NCBI GenBank assembly: GCA_910589555.1
Contig: CAJUTE010000006.1
Span: 1 to 64,000 of the forward strand
DNA length: 64,000 nucleotides
Source: an uncultured Muribaculum sp.
GTDB taxonomy: Bacteria; Bacteroidota; Bacteroidia; Bacteroidales; Muribaculaceae
Reading direction: 5' to 3'
The notes under the pieces were generated by a model, which saw only the letters and a program-made list of their open reading frames with translations, was not told the origin of the DNA and did not search any database. Position 1 is the stretch's first letter, and every line of letters starts with the position of its first letter. Shown piece by piece: positions 9,447 to 18,461 of this stretch. The translations under genes were made by a program, and so were the position numbers.

Positions 9447-9995
9447 ATGGACAACAATCAATACATCACGTCATCACCTTACCGGCGCGGAGCGGTCTAC
9501 GGAGTGCCGTTCGGACTGTATCTGACAGCCCTGTTCTTCGCCATATCCTATACTTTTGACATTCCCTTGCTCGGACCGGTGTCATTCCTGCTGATGCTCG
9601 GAGTGCCGTTCATGATCTATGGATTCCTGCGCCGCTCCTTTGTCGAGGACCGCGGCACCACTATCTATTCATCATTGTGGATGGAAGGGATCGCCATTTT
9701 CTTCTTCGGCGGCATGCTCGCCACTTTGGTGTCAGTAGTATATATGCGCTGGATAGAACCCGATTTCATCAACTCCAGAATCGACGCGATGATCGAGTTG
9801 TACAGCCAGGCTGAGTTTTCACGAAGCCGGGAAGCGATTGACATTCTCACACGCGCACGCGACCAAAACCTCATACCCAAACCGATCGACATAGCTGTCG
9901 ATATGCTGTGGTTCATTGTTTTTACCGGATCACTCCTATCGATGCTAATGGCGCTGCTGGCACGGGCTCGTGGATATAAATTAAAAAACAAATAA
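9447..9995 (+). CDS. DUF4199 membrane protein
   Basis: A 182-residue integral membrane protein of the DUF4199 family. The start at 9447 (MDNNQYITSSPYRRGAVYG) is chosen because the promoter -7 box lies over the earlier ATG. Hydrophobic spans are visible near residues 17-35, 40-58, 75-98 and 155-177, with a charged stretch between the third and fourth. It sits 11 bases before a dolichol-phosphate-type glycosyltransferase, an arrangement common in Bacteroidales. A role beside that enzyme at the membrane is inference; the biochemical function is unknown. Confidence 0.8.
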   Translation: MDNNQYITSSPYRRGAVYGVPFGLYLTALFFAISYTFDIPLLGPVSFLLMLGVPFMIYGFLRRSFVEDRGTTIYSSLWMEGIAIFFFGGMLATLVSVVYMRWIEPDFINSRIDAMIELYSQAEFSRSREAIDILTRARDQNLIPKPIDIAVDMLWFIVFTGSLLSMLMALLARARGYKLKNK

Positions 9996-10006
9996 ACTGA
10001 CTGACG

Positions 10007-10972
10007 ATGGACATATCGATCGTTGTACCATTATACAATGAGGCGGAATCACTGCCTGAACTTGAAGTTTGGATCAGGCGAGTCATGGAGCAAAACGGAT
10101 TTTCTTATGAAATCCTCTTCATAAACGACGGATCAACCGACAATTCCTGGGACATAGTTAAAGAACTGTCACGCAACAATCCCAACGTGAAGGGGGTCAG
10201 CTTCCGCCGAAATTACGGTAAGTCGCCGGCGCTCAACACCGGATTCAGCCGCGCCAAGGGTGATGTGGTAATCACTATGGACGCCGACTTGCAGGACAGC
10301 CCTGATGAAATCCCGGAACTATACCGCATGATCACCGAAGACAAGTATGACCTCGTGTCGGGATGGAAACGCAAACGCTATGACCCTCTGTCGAAAACAA
10401 TTCCCACCAAACTCTTCAACGCCACCGCGCGCAAAGTGAGCGGCATAAAGAACCTGCATGACTTCAACTGCGGGCTAAAGGCATACAGAAACATCGTGGT
10501 GAAGCACATCGAGGTCTACGGCGATATGCACCGCTACATCCCGTATCTTGCCAAAAATGCAGGATTCAAGAAAATCGGCGAGAAAGTGGTGCAGCATCAA
10601 GCCAGGAAATATGGCACAACTAAGTTCGGACTCGACCGTTTCGTCAACGGATATCTTGACCTTGCCACACTGTGGTTCATGTCGAAATTCGGCATAAAAC
10701 CCATGCACTTTTTCGGGCTTCTCGGCAGCCTGATGTTCATACTCGGATTCATCGCCGTGGCTGTCGTGGGCTTCACCAAGCTATATGACATGTATCACGG
10801 CAACCCCTATATACTCGTCACCGACTCCCCTTACTTCTACCTTTCGCTGGTATTGATGCTGCTGGGAGCCCAACTGTTTCTCACTGGTTTCATCGGAGAG
10901 CTCATAGTGAGGAACTCTGAACGCCGCAACGAGTATGAGATAAACGAAGAAATCACAACCCAGAAAATATAA
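10007..10972 (+). CDS. Family 2 glycosyltransferase, polyprenyl-phosphate hexose synthase type
   Basis: A 321-residue membrane-anchored glycosyltransferase. The N-terminal GT-A fold has SIVVPLYNEAESL, the loop NDGSTDNSWD and the metal-binding MDADLQD. Two C-terminal membrane spans (about 233-258 and 275-298) give the GtrB/ArnC/DPM1-like layout. Such enzymes transfer a sugar from UDP- or GDP-sugar to undecaprenyl phosphate on the cytoplasmic face, making a donor for modification of surface glycans. It is the second gene of a compact plus-strand run (DUF4199, this gene, nitroreductase, DUF6452, DUF6048). The sugar cannot be read from sequence. Confidence 0.9.
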   Translation: MDISIVVPLYNEAESLPELEVWIRRVMEQNGFSYEILFINDGSTDNSWDIVKELSRNNPNVKGVSFRRNYGKSPALNTGFSRAKGDVVITMDADLQDSPDEIPELYRMITEDKYDLVSGWKRKRYDPLSKTIPTKLFNATARKVSGIKNLHDFNCGLKAYRNIVVKHIEVYGDMHRYIPYLAKNAGFKKIGEKVVQHQARKYGTTKFGLDRFVNGYLDLATLWFMSKFGIKPMHFFGLLGSLMFILGFIAVAVVGFTKLYDMYHGNPYILVTDSPYFYLSLVLMLLGAQLFLTGFIGELIVRNSERRNEYEINEEITTQKI

Positions 10973-10978
10973 TCGGAT

Positions 10979-11506
10979 ATGGAATCTTATCCCAGCTTTT
11001 ATAACCTCTCAGAACATCGTTACTCCTGTCGCAAATTCACCAACGCTCCCGTGAGTCGCGACCTGTTGATAGCCGCTATCGACGCCACAAGGCTCGCACC
11101 GTCGGCGTGCAACCGCCAGCCATGGAAATTTCTGGTGATTGACTCTCCCGAGCTTCGCGAGAAGATTCAAAAAAGCTATAACCGCGAGTGGTTCAATGTG
11201 GCGCCGGTATATATCGTGGCGCTCGGACTCCACGATGAAGCATGGCACCGCCCGTTTGACGGAAAAGACCACACAGACATCGATGTGGCTATCGCGGTGG
11301 AACACTTGTGTCTGGCGCTCGCATCATTGAAACTGGGCAGCTGCTGGGTGTGCAATTTCGACCCGGCAATCATTAAAAGCGCCCTTGAACTCCCCGACAG
11401 CGTGGAACCCATCGCCATAATTCCCGTAGGATACCCCGACGGCGACGCAATCCCCGAAAAAACACGCAAGCCTCTTGACGAAATTTTGAAATGGGAAACC
11501 TATTGA
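10979..11506 (+). CDS. Nitroreductase-family flavoprotein
   Basis: A 175-residue FMN-dependent oxidoreductase of the short, one-domain nitroreductase type. The family start YSCRKFTNAPVSRD, the FMN-contact segment LAPSACNRQPWKFLV and the later AIAVEHLCLALASLKLGSCWVCNFD region are all present. The physiological substrate is unknown; relatives reduce quinones, flavins or nitro compounds with NAD(P)H. The gene starts 6 bases after the glycosyltransferase stop, and its last 16 bases overlap the next lipoprotein gene, so it is co-transcribed. Confidence 0.88.
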   Translation: MESYPSFYNLSEHRYSCRKFTNAPVSRDLLIAAIDATRLAPSACNRQPWKFLVIDSPELREKIQKSYNREWFNVAPVYIVALGLHDEAWHRPFDGKDHTDIDVAIAVEHLCLALASLKLGSCWVCNFDPAIIKSALELPDSVEPIAIIPVGYPDGDAIPEKTRKPLDEILKWETY

Positions 11507-12078
11507 AATTAATATCAACCGCCGTATTATCGGCTGTGATCCTTGCGGGGTGTAATTCTTCAGGCTGCATCAACAACCAGAATTCCATTCCGCTTGCCGG
11601 ATTCTACTCCTACGGCACCTTTGCCTCAATCTCGGTGCCGGGACTGACTGTCGGCGGTGTCGGCGCTCCCGGCGATTCATTGATAATCAACAATGGAAAC
11701 ACCTCATCGGTGTATCTGCCGTTCCGTGCCGAACAGCCCGAAACCTCGTTCTTCTTCCACTACAATCAGGAATCGATTGCCAATGACGCCTTCAACGATA
11801 CGCTGACCTTCACCTACTCCTCACTGCCCTACTTCGCTTCGGAAGAGTGCGGAGCCATGTACCGTTATGTCATAACCGACTTCACCTACACCAGGCACCT
11901 CATCGATTCCGTAGGACTCCTTGACAGCGTCATCACCAATGTCGACCGCGAGCGCATACGCATTTATTTCCGTACAGCGACCGAGGATGAGGATGAAGAT
12001 GACGGCAACGATGAAAACGAGGACACCGAAGCACCCCAACCACCTACAGGAGACGACAATAAACAACCCGAAGAATGA
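11491..12078 (+). CDS. DUF6452-family lipoprotein
   Basis: A 195-residue lipoprotein (lipobox LAGC, Cys21, followed by NSSGC). The conserved core reads CINNQNSIPLAGFYSYG. It ends in a strongly acidic, Pro-containing tail (residues about 165-195, runs of Glu, Asp and Asn). The gene overlaps the nitroreductase by 16 bases and the DUF6048 gene by 4 bases (ATGA), and DUF6452 and DUF6048 genes are habitual neighbours in Bacteroidales. This suggests an outer-membrane lipoprotein working with the beta-barrel-like DUF6048 product, but no function is known. Confidence 0.82.
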   Translation: MGNLLKLISTAVLSAVILAGCNSSGCINNQNSIPLAGFYSYGTFASISVPGLTVGGVGAPGDSLIINNGNTSSVYLPFRAEQPETSFFFHYNQESIANDAFNDTLTFTYSSLPYFASEECGAMYRYVITDFTYTRHLIDSVGLLDSVITNVDRERIRIYFRTATEDEDEDDGNDENEDTEAPQPPTGDDNKQPEE

Positions 12079-13019
12079 AGCCACGCCACATCATAATATT
12101 GATCATTTCACTCCTATCTCTGACGGTAGCCGCACAACGACGCATAACCCCGGTTAAAACTCCGGCAAAGAAAAGCGACCTTCCCGCAGCCGTCACCACC
12201 GATTCCGTGAACCAACGACCCGAAAGCGTGGTGGAAGTCACCGGAACCGATGGCAAGATCATACTCGTCGACACTATATCGGGAAAGGAATACACCGACA
12301 CCATTCTCACTGTAGCCCCCAAATTGATATATCCGCGCTGGGAATCAATTTCAGTGGGAGTCAATCTGTGGGATCCGTTGATGAGATGCTTCGGGCAGGA
12401 TTACGGTTTGATCGGCTTTTGGGGAGAAGTAAGCATTCACAACTGGATAAAGCCATACGTGGAATTCGGGCTTGGAAACGCATCTCACACCCCCGACAAA
12501 GGCAACTACACTTACAAATCGGGCGTTGCCCCATACTTCAAAATCGGAGCCAACTACAACTTCCTGTATAATTCCAACCCCGCTTATTCGGTTTATCTCG
12601 GCGTGAGATACGGCATAACCAATTATTCATTCGACATAACTGATGTGAGCGTGTATCCCGGATATTGGGACGAAAATCTCACCATGTCAGTGCCGTCACA
12701 ACGCGTCACCACGGGATATTTTGAAGTAGGCGTGGGATTGAGAGTCATGATCGCCTCCAACTTCTACCTCGGCTGGGAGGTGAAAGTGCACAACACCCTG
12801 CACTCCTCCAAGACAAAATATGGCGATCCATGGTACGTGCCCGGATTCGGAACAAAAGGCTCTCTGTTCACAGGAGCGCTTTCATTCAGCTACACCCTGC
12901 CGTTCCCGGCGTCAAAGAAAAAACGCAAAGAGCTATACGCCCCCGTTCAGGATGCCGCTCTACCGGCACCGGCTGAGAACACAACTCCGGTTGAAGCTAC
13001 AGCCACCGAAGCCGAATAA
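12075..13019 (+). CDS. DUF6048-family outer-membrane beta-barrel-like protein
   Basis: A 314-residue exported protein. A cleavable signal (MKPRHIIILIISLLSLTVAAQ) is followed by a polar region, then from about residue 95 alternating amphipathic strands with aromatic girdles (WESISVGVNLWDPLMRCFGQ, YVEFGLGNAS, YSVYLGVRYG, YFEVGVGLRV), as expected of an outer-membrane barrel. The last 40 residues are a Pro/Ala/Glu-rich tail. Translational coupling to the DUF6452 lipoprotein through the ATGA overlap supports a shared envelope role. Function is unknown. Confidence 0.82.
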   Translation: MKPRHIIILIISLLSLTVAAQRRITPVKTPAKKSDLPAAVTTDSVNQRPESVVEVTGTDGKIILVDTISGKEYTDTILTVAPKLIYPRWESISVGVNLWDPLMRCFGQDYGLIGFWGEVSIHNWIKPYVEFGLGNASHTPDKGNYTYKSGVAPYFKIGANYNFLYNSNPAYSVYLGVRYGITNYSFDITDVSVYPGYWDENLTMSVPSQRVTTGYFEVGVGLRVMIASNFYLGWEVKVHNTLHSSKTKYGDPWYVPGFGTKGSLFTGALSFSYTLPFPASKKKRKELYAPVQDAALPAPAENTTPVEATATEAE

Positions 13020-13033
13020 ATACATCGGCGGGA

Positions 13034-13207
13034 TTATTTACCTTGCTTTTTCAAGAAAAAATGCAGCAGAACGATGCACACCAACGTGCACCCTATTATG
13101 CCAAAATAATAACCATAGTTTCCGGCATAGAACTCACCCCGCCCCACATAACTCATGATGGCAAGGTAAACAAGCAGAATCAAGGGTAGATAAGTGGATC
13201 TTTTCAT
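13034..13207 (-). CDS. Small (57-residue) membrane protein coupled to the exonuclease gene
   Basis: A short gene reading MKRSTYLPLILLVYLAIMSY and ending FFLKKQGK. It has two hydrophobic spans (about residues 6-20 and 34-52) separated by a Gly/Tyr-rich loop (GEFYAGNYGYYFG). Its ATG lies two bases after the stop of the upstream 3'-5' exonuclease, so the pair is translationally coupled. The composition and clean start and stop argue for a real gene. Similar small proteins occur in Bacteroidales, but no function is known to me. It converges with the DUF6048 gene, leaving a gap of only 14 bases. Confidence 0.75.
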   Translation of the reverse strand: MKRSTYLPLILLVYLAIMSYVGRGEFYAGNYGYYFGIIGCTLVCIVLLHFFLKKQGK

Positions 13208-13209
13208 AA

Positions 13210-13845
13210 TCATTCCTGGCTCGGCACCTCTTTGAGATAGGGCGATTTCTCCATGTCAAACTCCTCCGACACCAATGACTGATAAATCTTCAGGCACGCC
13301 CACGCGTCGATCGCCGCATACATTTGCTGAGAGGGGCTGAGTGTTTCAGCCTCCCAATTTGACAGCCGCTGCCCCTTGGAGATACGTCCGTTGAACACTA
13401 TGCCATAAATTTTCTGCAAGCTGCTGTCAGAGATTCCGTAACTCCTCACAAAATTCTGCAAGTCGATGAAATTCTCATGACCGAATTCGCGAGACTTGTG
13501 CATGACCATGTAGTCATCTCTCAATGACAAGCCCACTTTCAACACATTGGTGTTTTGAAAAAGATCAATTATCTCGTCAATAAGTCCGAACTTATTGATT
13601 CGGAAAAGATAGCACGCATCATCGGTGGCAATCTGGATAAGCGCCACCTTATTAGTGTATCCCTTCTTGAACGAAGGTTTTGTCTCCGTATCAAATCCAA
13701 TTACCGAATAACCGCTAATCACCTCCAATGCAGCCTTTGCTTCCTCGGCTGTATTTATCACGATAATCTCTCCCGGATATACTACTGTAGGCAACTCCGA
13801 TAATTCTTCTTTGGAGATTGATAATGCTACCATTTTCAAATCCAT
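13210..13845 (-). CDS. 3'-5' exonuclease, RNase D/WRN type (DEDDy)
   Basis: A 211-residue single-domain exonuclease. The DEDD motifs are in order: Exo I VIGFDTETKP (Asp and Glu), Exo II near LKVGLSLRDDY, and Exo III in QQMYAAIDAWACLKIY (Tyr and Asp). There is no HRDC domain, so it is shorter than RNase D and closer to stand-alone WRN-like exonucleases. It probably trims the 3' end of RNA or DNA with two metal ions; the substrate is unknown. It is transcribed with the small membrane protein just downstream, an odd partner for a nuclease. Confidence 0.88.
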   Translation of the reverse strand: MDLKMVALSISKEELSELPTVVYPGEIIVINTAEEAKAALEVISGYSVIGFDTETKPSFKKGYTNKVALIQIATDDACYLFRINKFGLIDEIIDLFQNTNVLKVGLSLRDDYMVMHKSREFGHENFIDLQNFVRSYGISDSSLQKIYGIVFNGRISKGQRLSNWEAETLSPSQQMYAAIDAWACLKIYQSLVSEEFDMEKSPYLKEVPSQE

Positions 13846-13917
13846 AACTTACTTGAATGTAGATTCCTCAATTAACGGCTTGACTCTATATTAATAAATT
13901 CAACGCCACTAATTGTG

Positions 13918-13925
13918 TAAAGGTA
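13918..13925 (-). promoter_or_regulatory. Possible -7 element upstream of the exonuclease gene
   Basis: On the minus strand the sequence reads TACCTTTA, one mismatch from TAnnTTTG, about 75 bases before the exonuclease ATG. No clear -33 box is present at the right distance. The rest of 13846-14031 is AT-rich with no gene that I can see. Confidence 0.35.
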
Positions 13926-14031
13926 GGAAAAACTATTATTTCTACCTCCAAATCGCCATCAAATTAACCTATATTTAACTATATTTATATCTTTTAACTT
14001 AATTGCAATTTGAAAGTAATCACTCGGAAAA

Positions 14032-14658
14032 TCAAAATACCAAAAATTCCGCGTCAGGAAAATGGCGCGACACATAACGCTGTATAAATCCTGAGGTATC
14101 TTCCGCAATCACCTTATCTTTATCGAAATAACTGTTGTAGATTACCCCCTTGAGCTTTATGCCTCGCGATTTTATTGCTTCGAGCGACAGAATGGTGTGG
14201 TTTATTGAGCCAAGCACACTATTGGTCACAAGCATCAACGGCAGGTCATGCTCCTTCACATAATCAATGGTGAAATAATCATCGGTAACAGGCACCATCA
14301 ATCCTCCTGCACCCTCCACAAGCACCACGTCATAACGGCGGGCAAGCTCCTCGGTGGCGGCTTCAATCACTCCCGTGTCAATGGTCTTGCCATCGATACG
14401 CGCGGCAAGCTGCGCCGAAGCAGGATAGGAAAATATAATCGGAGCGGTAAGATGCTCCACATCCTCGGGTAGCAATCCGGTTCCCATTATTTTGCGGTGG
14501 ACCTCTATATCCTCTGAAAATTCATCGTTGCCCGTCTGAATAAATTTCTGAGTTATCACCCGTTTTCCACCCTCCATCAGCCGGCGGGCATACATCCCTG
14601 TCATGTAGGTTTTTCCGGCATCAGTGTCAATGCCTGAAATAAATATCACTTCACTCAT
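14032..14658 (-). CDS. bioD: Dethiobiotin synthetase
   Basis: A 208-residue ATP-dependent enzyme that closes the ureido ring of dethiobiotin from 7,8-diaminopelargonate and CO2. The P-loop-like FISGIDTDAGKT is at residues 6-17; the conserved VVLVEGAGGLMVPV and the later NSVLGSINHT follow. It is the last gene of bioA-bioF-bioGC-bioD, overlapping bioGC by 8 bases. No bioB is in this window, so the final sulfur-insertion step is encoded elsewhere. Confidence 0.95.
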   Translation of the reverse strand: MSEVIFISGIDTDAGKTYMTGMYARRLMEGGKRVITQKFIQTGNDEFSEDIEVHRKIMGTGLLPEDVEHLTAPIIFSYPASAQLAARIDGKTIDTGVIEAATEELARRYDVVLVEGAGGLMVPVTDDYFTIDYVKEHDLPLMLVTNSVLGSINHTILSLEAIKSRGIKLKGVIYNSYFDKDKVIAEDTSGFIQRYVSRHFPDAEFLVF

Positions 14659-16027
14659 TGTCTTTACGTTTTATCACTATATATTGCGGTTGATAAGTAA
14701 GCTTGCACATTCCGTTATCCCTCGGATAGTTTGCCGACATTTCGGCATACCCCATCGACACATGGCGCAATCCGTTAACTCCCGTGCGGCTCAAGTGCAT
14801 CATCACCTCCCTGGGCGAGGCAAATTCCATGTGCCGCATCTCCTCACGGGCAATAACCACATCACATGAATCGGGCACCATCGCTTTCAGCTCCGAAAGC
14901 GTGTAATATCTGAGCGGCAAGCGGGTCATCCCGGTTATCTCCTGCATATTCTCAGGTCCGAAAGTCGACAGAGCCATCACCCCGCCTCGCCTCAACTTCG
15001 ACGCCGCCAAGCCTATAAATCGGGAAAGATTATTGAACCACTGCACTGTCGCGGCCGACAATATCACATCCAATGACTCGTCAGCCACATCAGATATCAT
15101 CGATTCACCGTCGCCCGCGACCACCGTCGCCCGTATATTCAGATTCCGTGGCACAAGATCCCACAGCGTAATCTCTGCGTCGTCCAATTCCTTCACATAA
15201 AGCGAAGTCAGCATCCCTGTGCCCGAACCGATTTCAAGCAGATCCACATGAGAGGACGGAATCAGGCGACGCGCAAAATCCCACAACGTGTGAGCCATCT
15301 CACGCTGCACCACCGCCTCATCGTCATAAGTTGACGTGCAGCCGGCAAAACGCGCAGCCACAAGCTCCTTGTCGATTATCTCCTGCTCTATTATCCTGTG
15401 AAAGTCGGGCAGGTGGCCTCCGGTAATCTCCCTCACTCTGGGCAACGATTGCCAGGCACGTGAGAGATTGGCTGGAGGGAATATACGATCGTCAGCGGCA
15501 ATGACCGCCCTGTCCCAGCACGATACATCAACCTCGCTGCCACGGCTCATTTCAAAAATGCGCCTCAGTTCGAGCCTGAGATCATCAATTTCCCTGTGAG
15601 GCATTTTTGCCATGAATGACTTATAATCCTGTTGCGTGCCGCACATACGCCGGTAAAACTTGGCAAGATTACGCTCGTCAAGACCATCAAGAGTGCCTTG
15701 GAATATGGCATCGGGGATACCGGTCAGATCATCGACCGGGGTAACCGTTCCGTTGATTGCCACACGCAACATCAACGGAAACCGAGCAAGGCGATCCATC
15801 ATCGACGACGCCACATAGACCCCGAATGACCACGCAAACAGATATATCTCGGAATATCCCGACAAAAACGACTCATCAAAATCATCGTCGGCATATCCCC
15901 AAAGCGCCATCACGTCATAGCCGGCAAAATGAAGGTCAGAGAACAGATTGCAATCCACCCCCCAGCCGGCAAATATAAGTATGAGCCGGTCATTTTCTCC
16001 TGATTCACCTATAAACGCCTGTTTCAT
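14651..16027 (-). CDS. BioG-BioC fusion: pimeloyl-ACP methyl esterase plus malonyl-ACP methyltransferase
   Basis: A 458-residue two-enzyme protein. Residues about 1-215 are BioG (DUF452), an alpha/beta-hydrolase that frees pimeloyl-ACP from its methyl ester. FAGWGVD is near residue 20 and the nucleophile elbow is FAWSFG (Ser67); Asp180 and His205 (GGHLPDF) are plausible triad partners. Residues about 225-458 are BioC, the SAM-dependent O-methyltransferase that primes pimelate synthesis, with motif I LLEIGSGTGML at 263-273. The first and last steps of disguised-substrate pimelate synthesis are thus on one chain. It overlaps bioF by 4 bases and bioD by 8. The domain calls are strong; the triad assignment is by position. 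Confidence 0.92.
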   Translation of the reverse strand: MKQAFIGESGENDRLILIFAGWGVDCNLFSDLHFAGYDVMALWGYADDDFDESFLSGYSEIYLFAWSFGVYVASSMMDRLARFPLMLRVAINGTVTPVDDLTGIPDAIFQGTLDGLDERNLAKFYRRMCGTQQDYKSFMAKMPHREIDDLRLELRRIFEMSRGSEVDVSCWDRAVIAADDRIFPPANLSRAWQSLPRVREITGGHLPDFHRIIEQEIIDKELVAARFAGCTSTYDDEAVVQREMAHTLWDFARRLIPSSHVDLLEIGSGTGMLTSLYVKELDDAEITLWDLVPRNLNIRATVVAGDGESMISDVADESLDVILSAATVQWFNNLSRFIGLAASKLRRGGVMALSTFGPENMQEITGMTRLPLRYYTLSELKAMVPDSCDVVIAREEMRHMEFASPREVMMHLSRTGVNGLRHVSMGYAEMSANYPRDNGMCKLTYQPQYIVIKRKDNE

Positions 16028-17130
16028 ATCACCTTCTCCAAACAGTTTACCACACCGTCAATGTCATCAACTGACATCGACGCGCTTATGCTGAAACGCA
16101 AGCGTTCGGTCCCGGCAGGAACAGTGGGCGTGCGTATAGGCAAAGCCTTATATCCGGCATCATATAATTCACGGGACAGCTCCACGGCTCTACGCGCATC
16201 GCCCACTATCAGCGGCTGAATGTGCGACGGTTCCGACGCGATGCGCAATCCGGCATTGAGCCTGCGCGACAGTTCCTCCACGTGAGCACGTACCCGGTCC
16301 ATCCCTATGAGGGTCTCAACCATAAAACGTGTCCATGCCGATGTCATTGGCGACAGAGCGGTCGAAAATATAAAGCTGCGAGCCTTGTTGACTAAAAATC
16401 GCTTGATCTCCCCCGATACCGCAGCAAACGCGCCTGTCGACGCCGCCGCCTTACCGAAAGTACCTACGATAACGTCCACCTCAGGATAGCTGCGCGCATA
16501 TCCGAGCCCCTGCGCGCCACTCACTCCGAACGCGTGAGCCTCATCAACATACAGCAGCACGTTGGGATAACGGCGCTTGATCTCAACAAGCCTGCCGATA
16601 TCGGCACGGTCACCGTCCATGCTGAACACCGATTCCGTCACCACCAGCACACGCTCATAATCTTTTGCCGACTTGGCGAGGATGCGTTCAAGATGAGCAT
16701 AGTCATTATGCCTGAACCTCACGAATGGAGCGCGCGAAAGCACCATCCCGTCGATGATGCTCGCATGGCTCAGCTTATCGGCAACTATAAAAGCGCCCTC
16801 CGATGCAAGCGACGAGATGATCCCGGTGTTGGCATGATAGCCGCTGTTGAAGAGCAGCACATCCCTGCCGTAAAGCTCACCGAGCATACCCTCAAGGGCA
16901 AGATGCTCTTTCTGGCACGAAGCCAGAAGACGCGACGCCGACGATGACATGAGCAGCCCCCTGTTATCGGCATCAGCAAAAAACCGTTCCTGCAAGTCGG
17001 CTCTCAGAGCCAACCCCATATAATCATTTGTTGAGAAATCCACACATTTACCTGGAGCATCCTCTGCCGGAATCCTGCGATAGTTGCCGGTTCTCTCAAG
17101 ATTATCCAATATATCAGAATAACTTGCCAT
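16024..17130 (-). CDS. bioF: 8-amino-7-oxononanoate synthase
   Basis: A 368-residue PLP enzyme of the alpha-oxoamine synthase family that condenses pimeloyl-ACP with alanine. Visible signatures are FSTNDYMGLA near the start, LLFNSGYHANTGIISSLAS, LYVDEAHAFGVSG (PLP-contact Asp and His) and the Schiff-base lysine in GTFGKAAASTGAF (about residue 230). It starts 9 bases after the bioA stop and overlaps bioGC in ATGA, so all four genes are coupled. Confidence 0.95.
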   Translation of the reverse strand: MASYSDILDNLERTGNYRRIPAEDAPGKCVDFSTNDYMGLALRADLQERFFADADNRGLLMSSSASRLLASCQKEHLALEGMLGELYGRDVLLFNSGYHANTGIISSLASEGAFIVADKLSHASIIDGMVLSRAPFVRFRHNDYAHLERILAKSAKDYERVLVVTESVFSMDGDRADIGRLVEIKRRYPNVLLYVDEAHAFGVSGAQGLGYARSYPEVDVIVGTFGKAAASTGAFAAVSGEIKRFLVNKARSFIFSTALSPMTSAWTRFMVETLIGMDRVRAHVEELSRRLNAGLRIASEPSHIQPLIVGDARRAVELSRELYDAGYKALPIRTPTVPAGTERLRFSISASMSVDDIDGVVNCLEKVI

Positions 17131-17139
17131 AGCAAACTG

Positions 17140-18423
17140 TCAAGGCAATATATCAATCATCACGCGACACAAACGCCGCAATTGATCTTCACTTATCACG
17201 TATGGCGGCATGACATAGACATTGCGTCCGAATGGTCTTATCCACACTCCTGATTTCACGCAGCGTTTCTGGAATTCGCCCACATCCACAGGCTCCTCCA
17301 TCTCAATCACGCCTATGCTGCCCAGGACTCTCACGTCTCTTACGCCCGTGCGTCCGGCAGCCGGAGCAAGCTCCTCCTTCAATATCCTCTCAATCTCCTT
17401 CACGCGAGCTTCCATGTCGCGATCGCGGAGCAGCTTCAACGATGCAACCGCCACGGCGCAAGCCAGAGGATTAGCCATGAAAGTAGGACCATGCATGAGC
17501 ACTCCCGCCTCACCTCGTGATATGGTGTCGGCAACCTCACGGGTGGTCATGACAGCGCTCAGGGTCATGTAACCTCCGGTCAACCCTTTGCCCACACACA
17601 TGATGTCGGGCTCAACTCCCGCCCATTCCCAGGCAAAACACTTGCCCGTGCGCCAGAATCCGGTAGCTATCTCATCAAAAATAAGGTAAACACCATATTT
17701 GTCACACAGCTTCCGCGCCTCAACAAGATACTGAGGATGATAGAACCGCATACCGCCCGCGCCTTGCACCACAGGTTCAAGAATAAGCGCCGCAATCTCG
17801 TCGTGATGCTCTGCAAGAACAGCTTCAAGCTGCGCCATTGAATCCGGATCCCACTCATCGTAAAATCCCGTGCGAGGAGCTTCCACGAAATATCTGATGG
17901 GCAACGACGGTCCGAACGCTCCATGCATTCCGGTGACAGGGTCACACACGCTCATGGCATTCCAGGTGTCGCCGTGATAACCGCTGCGTATGGTCACAAA
18001 ATTAGTCTTGGCATGGCTGCCGCTGCGTGACACAGCCGCCTGTACCGCCATTTTCATCGCCACCTCAACCGCCACCGAGCCGGAGTCGGCATAAAATATA
18101 TTGTGCATCGAGGGTGGAGCGATTTCAAGAAGCAGCTTTCCAAGCTCTATCGCAGGCTCATGGGTAAATCCGCCAAACATCACATGGGACATCTTGTCAA
18201 TCTGAGCCTTGGCGGCTTCATTCATTGCCTCATTATTGTAGCCGTGGATCACACACCACCATGACGACATTCCGTCAATTAGTTCGGTGCCATCCTCAAG
18301 CGTTATGACAACGCCACGGGCCGACTTCACTTTATATGTAGGGAGAGGATCAATCGTGGAGGTGTAAGGGTGCCAAAGATGCTCCCGATCCCACGAATCA
18401 TGCAGCGATAACTGATCAGTCAT
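17140..18423 (-). CDS. bioA: Adenosylmethionine-8-amino-7-oxononanoate aminotransferase
   Basis: A 427-residue class III PLP aminotransferase making 7,8-diaminopelargonate with SAM as amino donor. The start is the ATG at 18423 (MTDQLSLHDSWDREHLWHPY), since the HLWHPYTS motif belongs at the N-terminus; the longer frame would run into the promoter. Also seen are SSWWCVIHGYNNEAMN, RSGYHGDTWNAMSVCDP and LIFDEIATGFWRTG, and the PLP lysine in CVGKGLTGGYM. It is the first gene of the biotin operon, 39-40 bases downstream of a palindrome overlapping the -7 box. Confidence 0.95.
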   Translation of the reverse strand: MTDQLSLHDSWDREHLWHPYTSTIDPLPTYKVKSARGVVITLEDGTELIDGMSSWWCVIHGYNNEAMNEAAKAQIDKMSHVMFGGFTHEPAIELGKLLLEIAPPSMHNIFYADSGSVAVEVAMKMAVQAAVSRSGSHAKTNFVTIRSGYHGDTWNAMSVCDPVTGMHGAFGPSLPIRYFVEAPRTGFYDEWDPDSMAQLEAVLAEHHDEIAALILEPVVQGAGGMRFYHPQYLVEARKLCDKYGVYLIFDEIATGFWRTGKCFAWEWAGVEPDIMCVGKGLTGGYMTLSAVMTTREVADTISRGEAGVLMHGPTFMANPLACAVAVASLKLLRDRDMEARVKEIERILKEELAPAAGRTGVRDVRVLGSIGVIEMEEPVDVGEFQKRCVKSGVWIRPFGRNVYVMPPYVISEDQLRRLCRVMIDILP

Positions 18424-18461
18424 TGTTATATTCTGTAAATACCCACTGCGGGAATGGGTGG

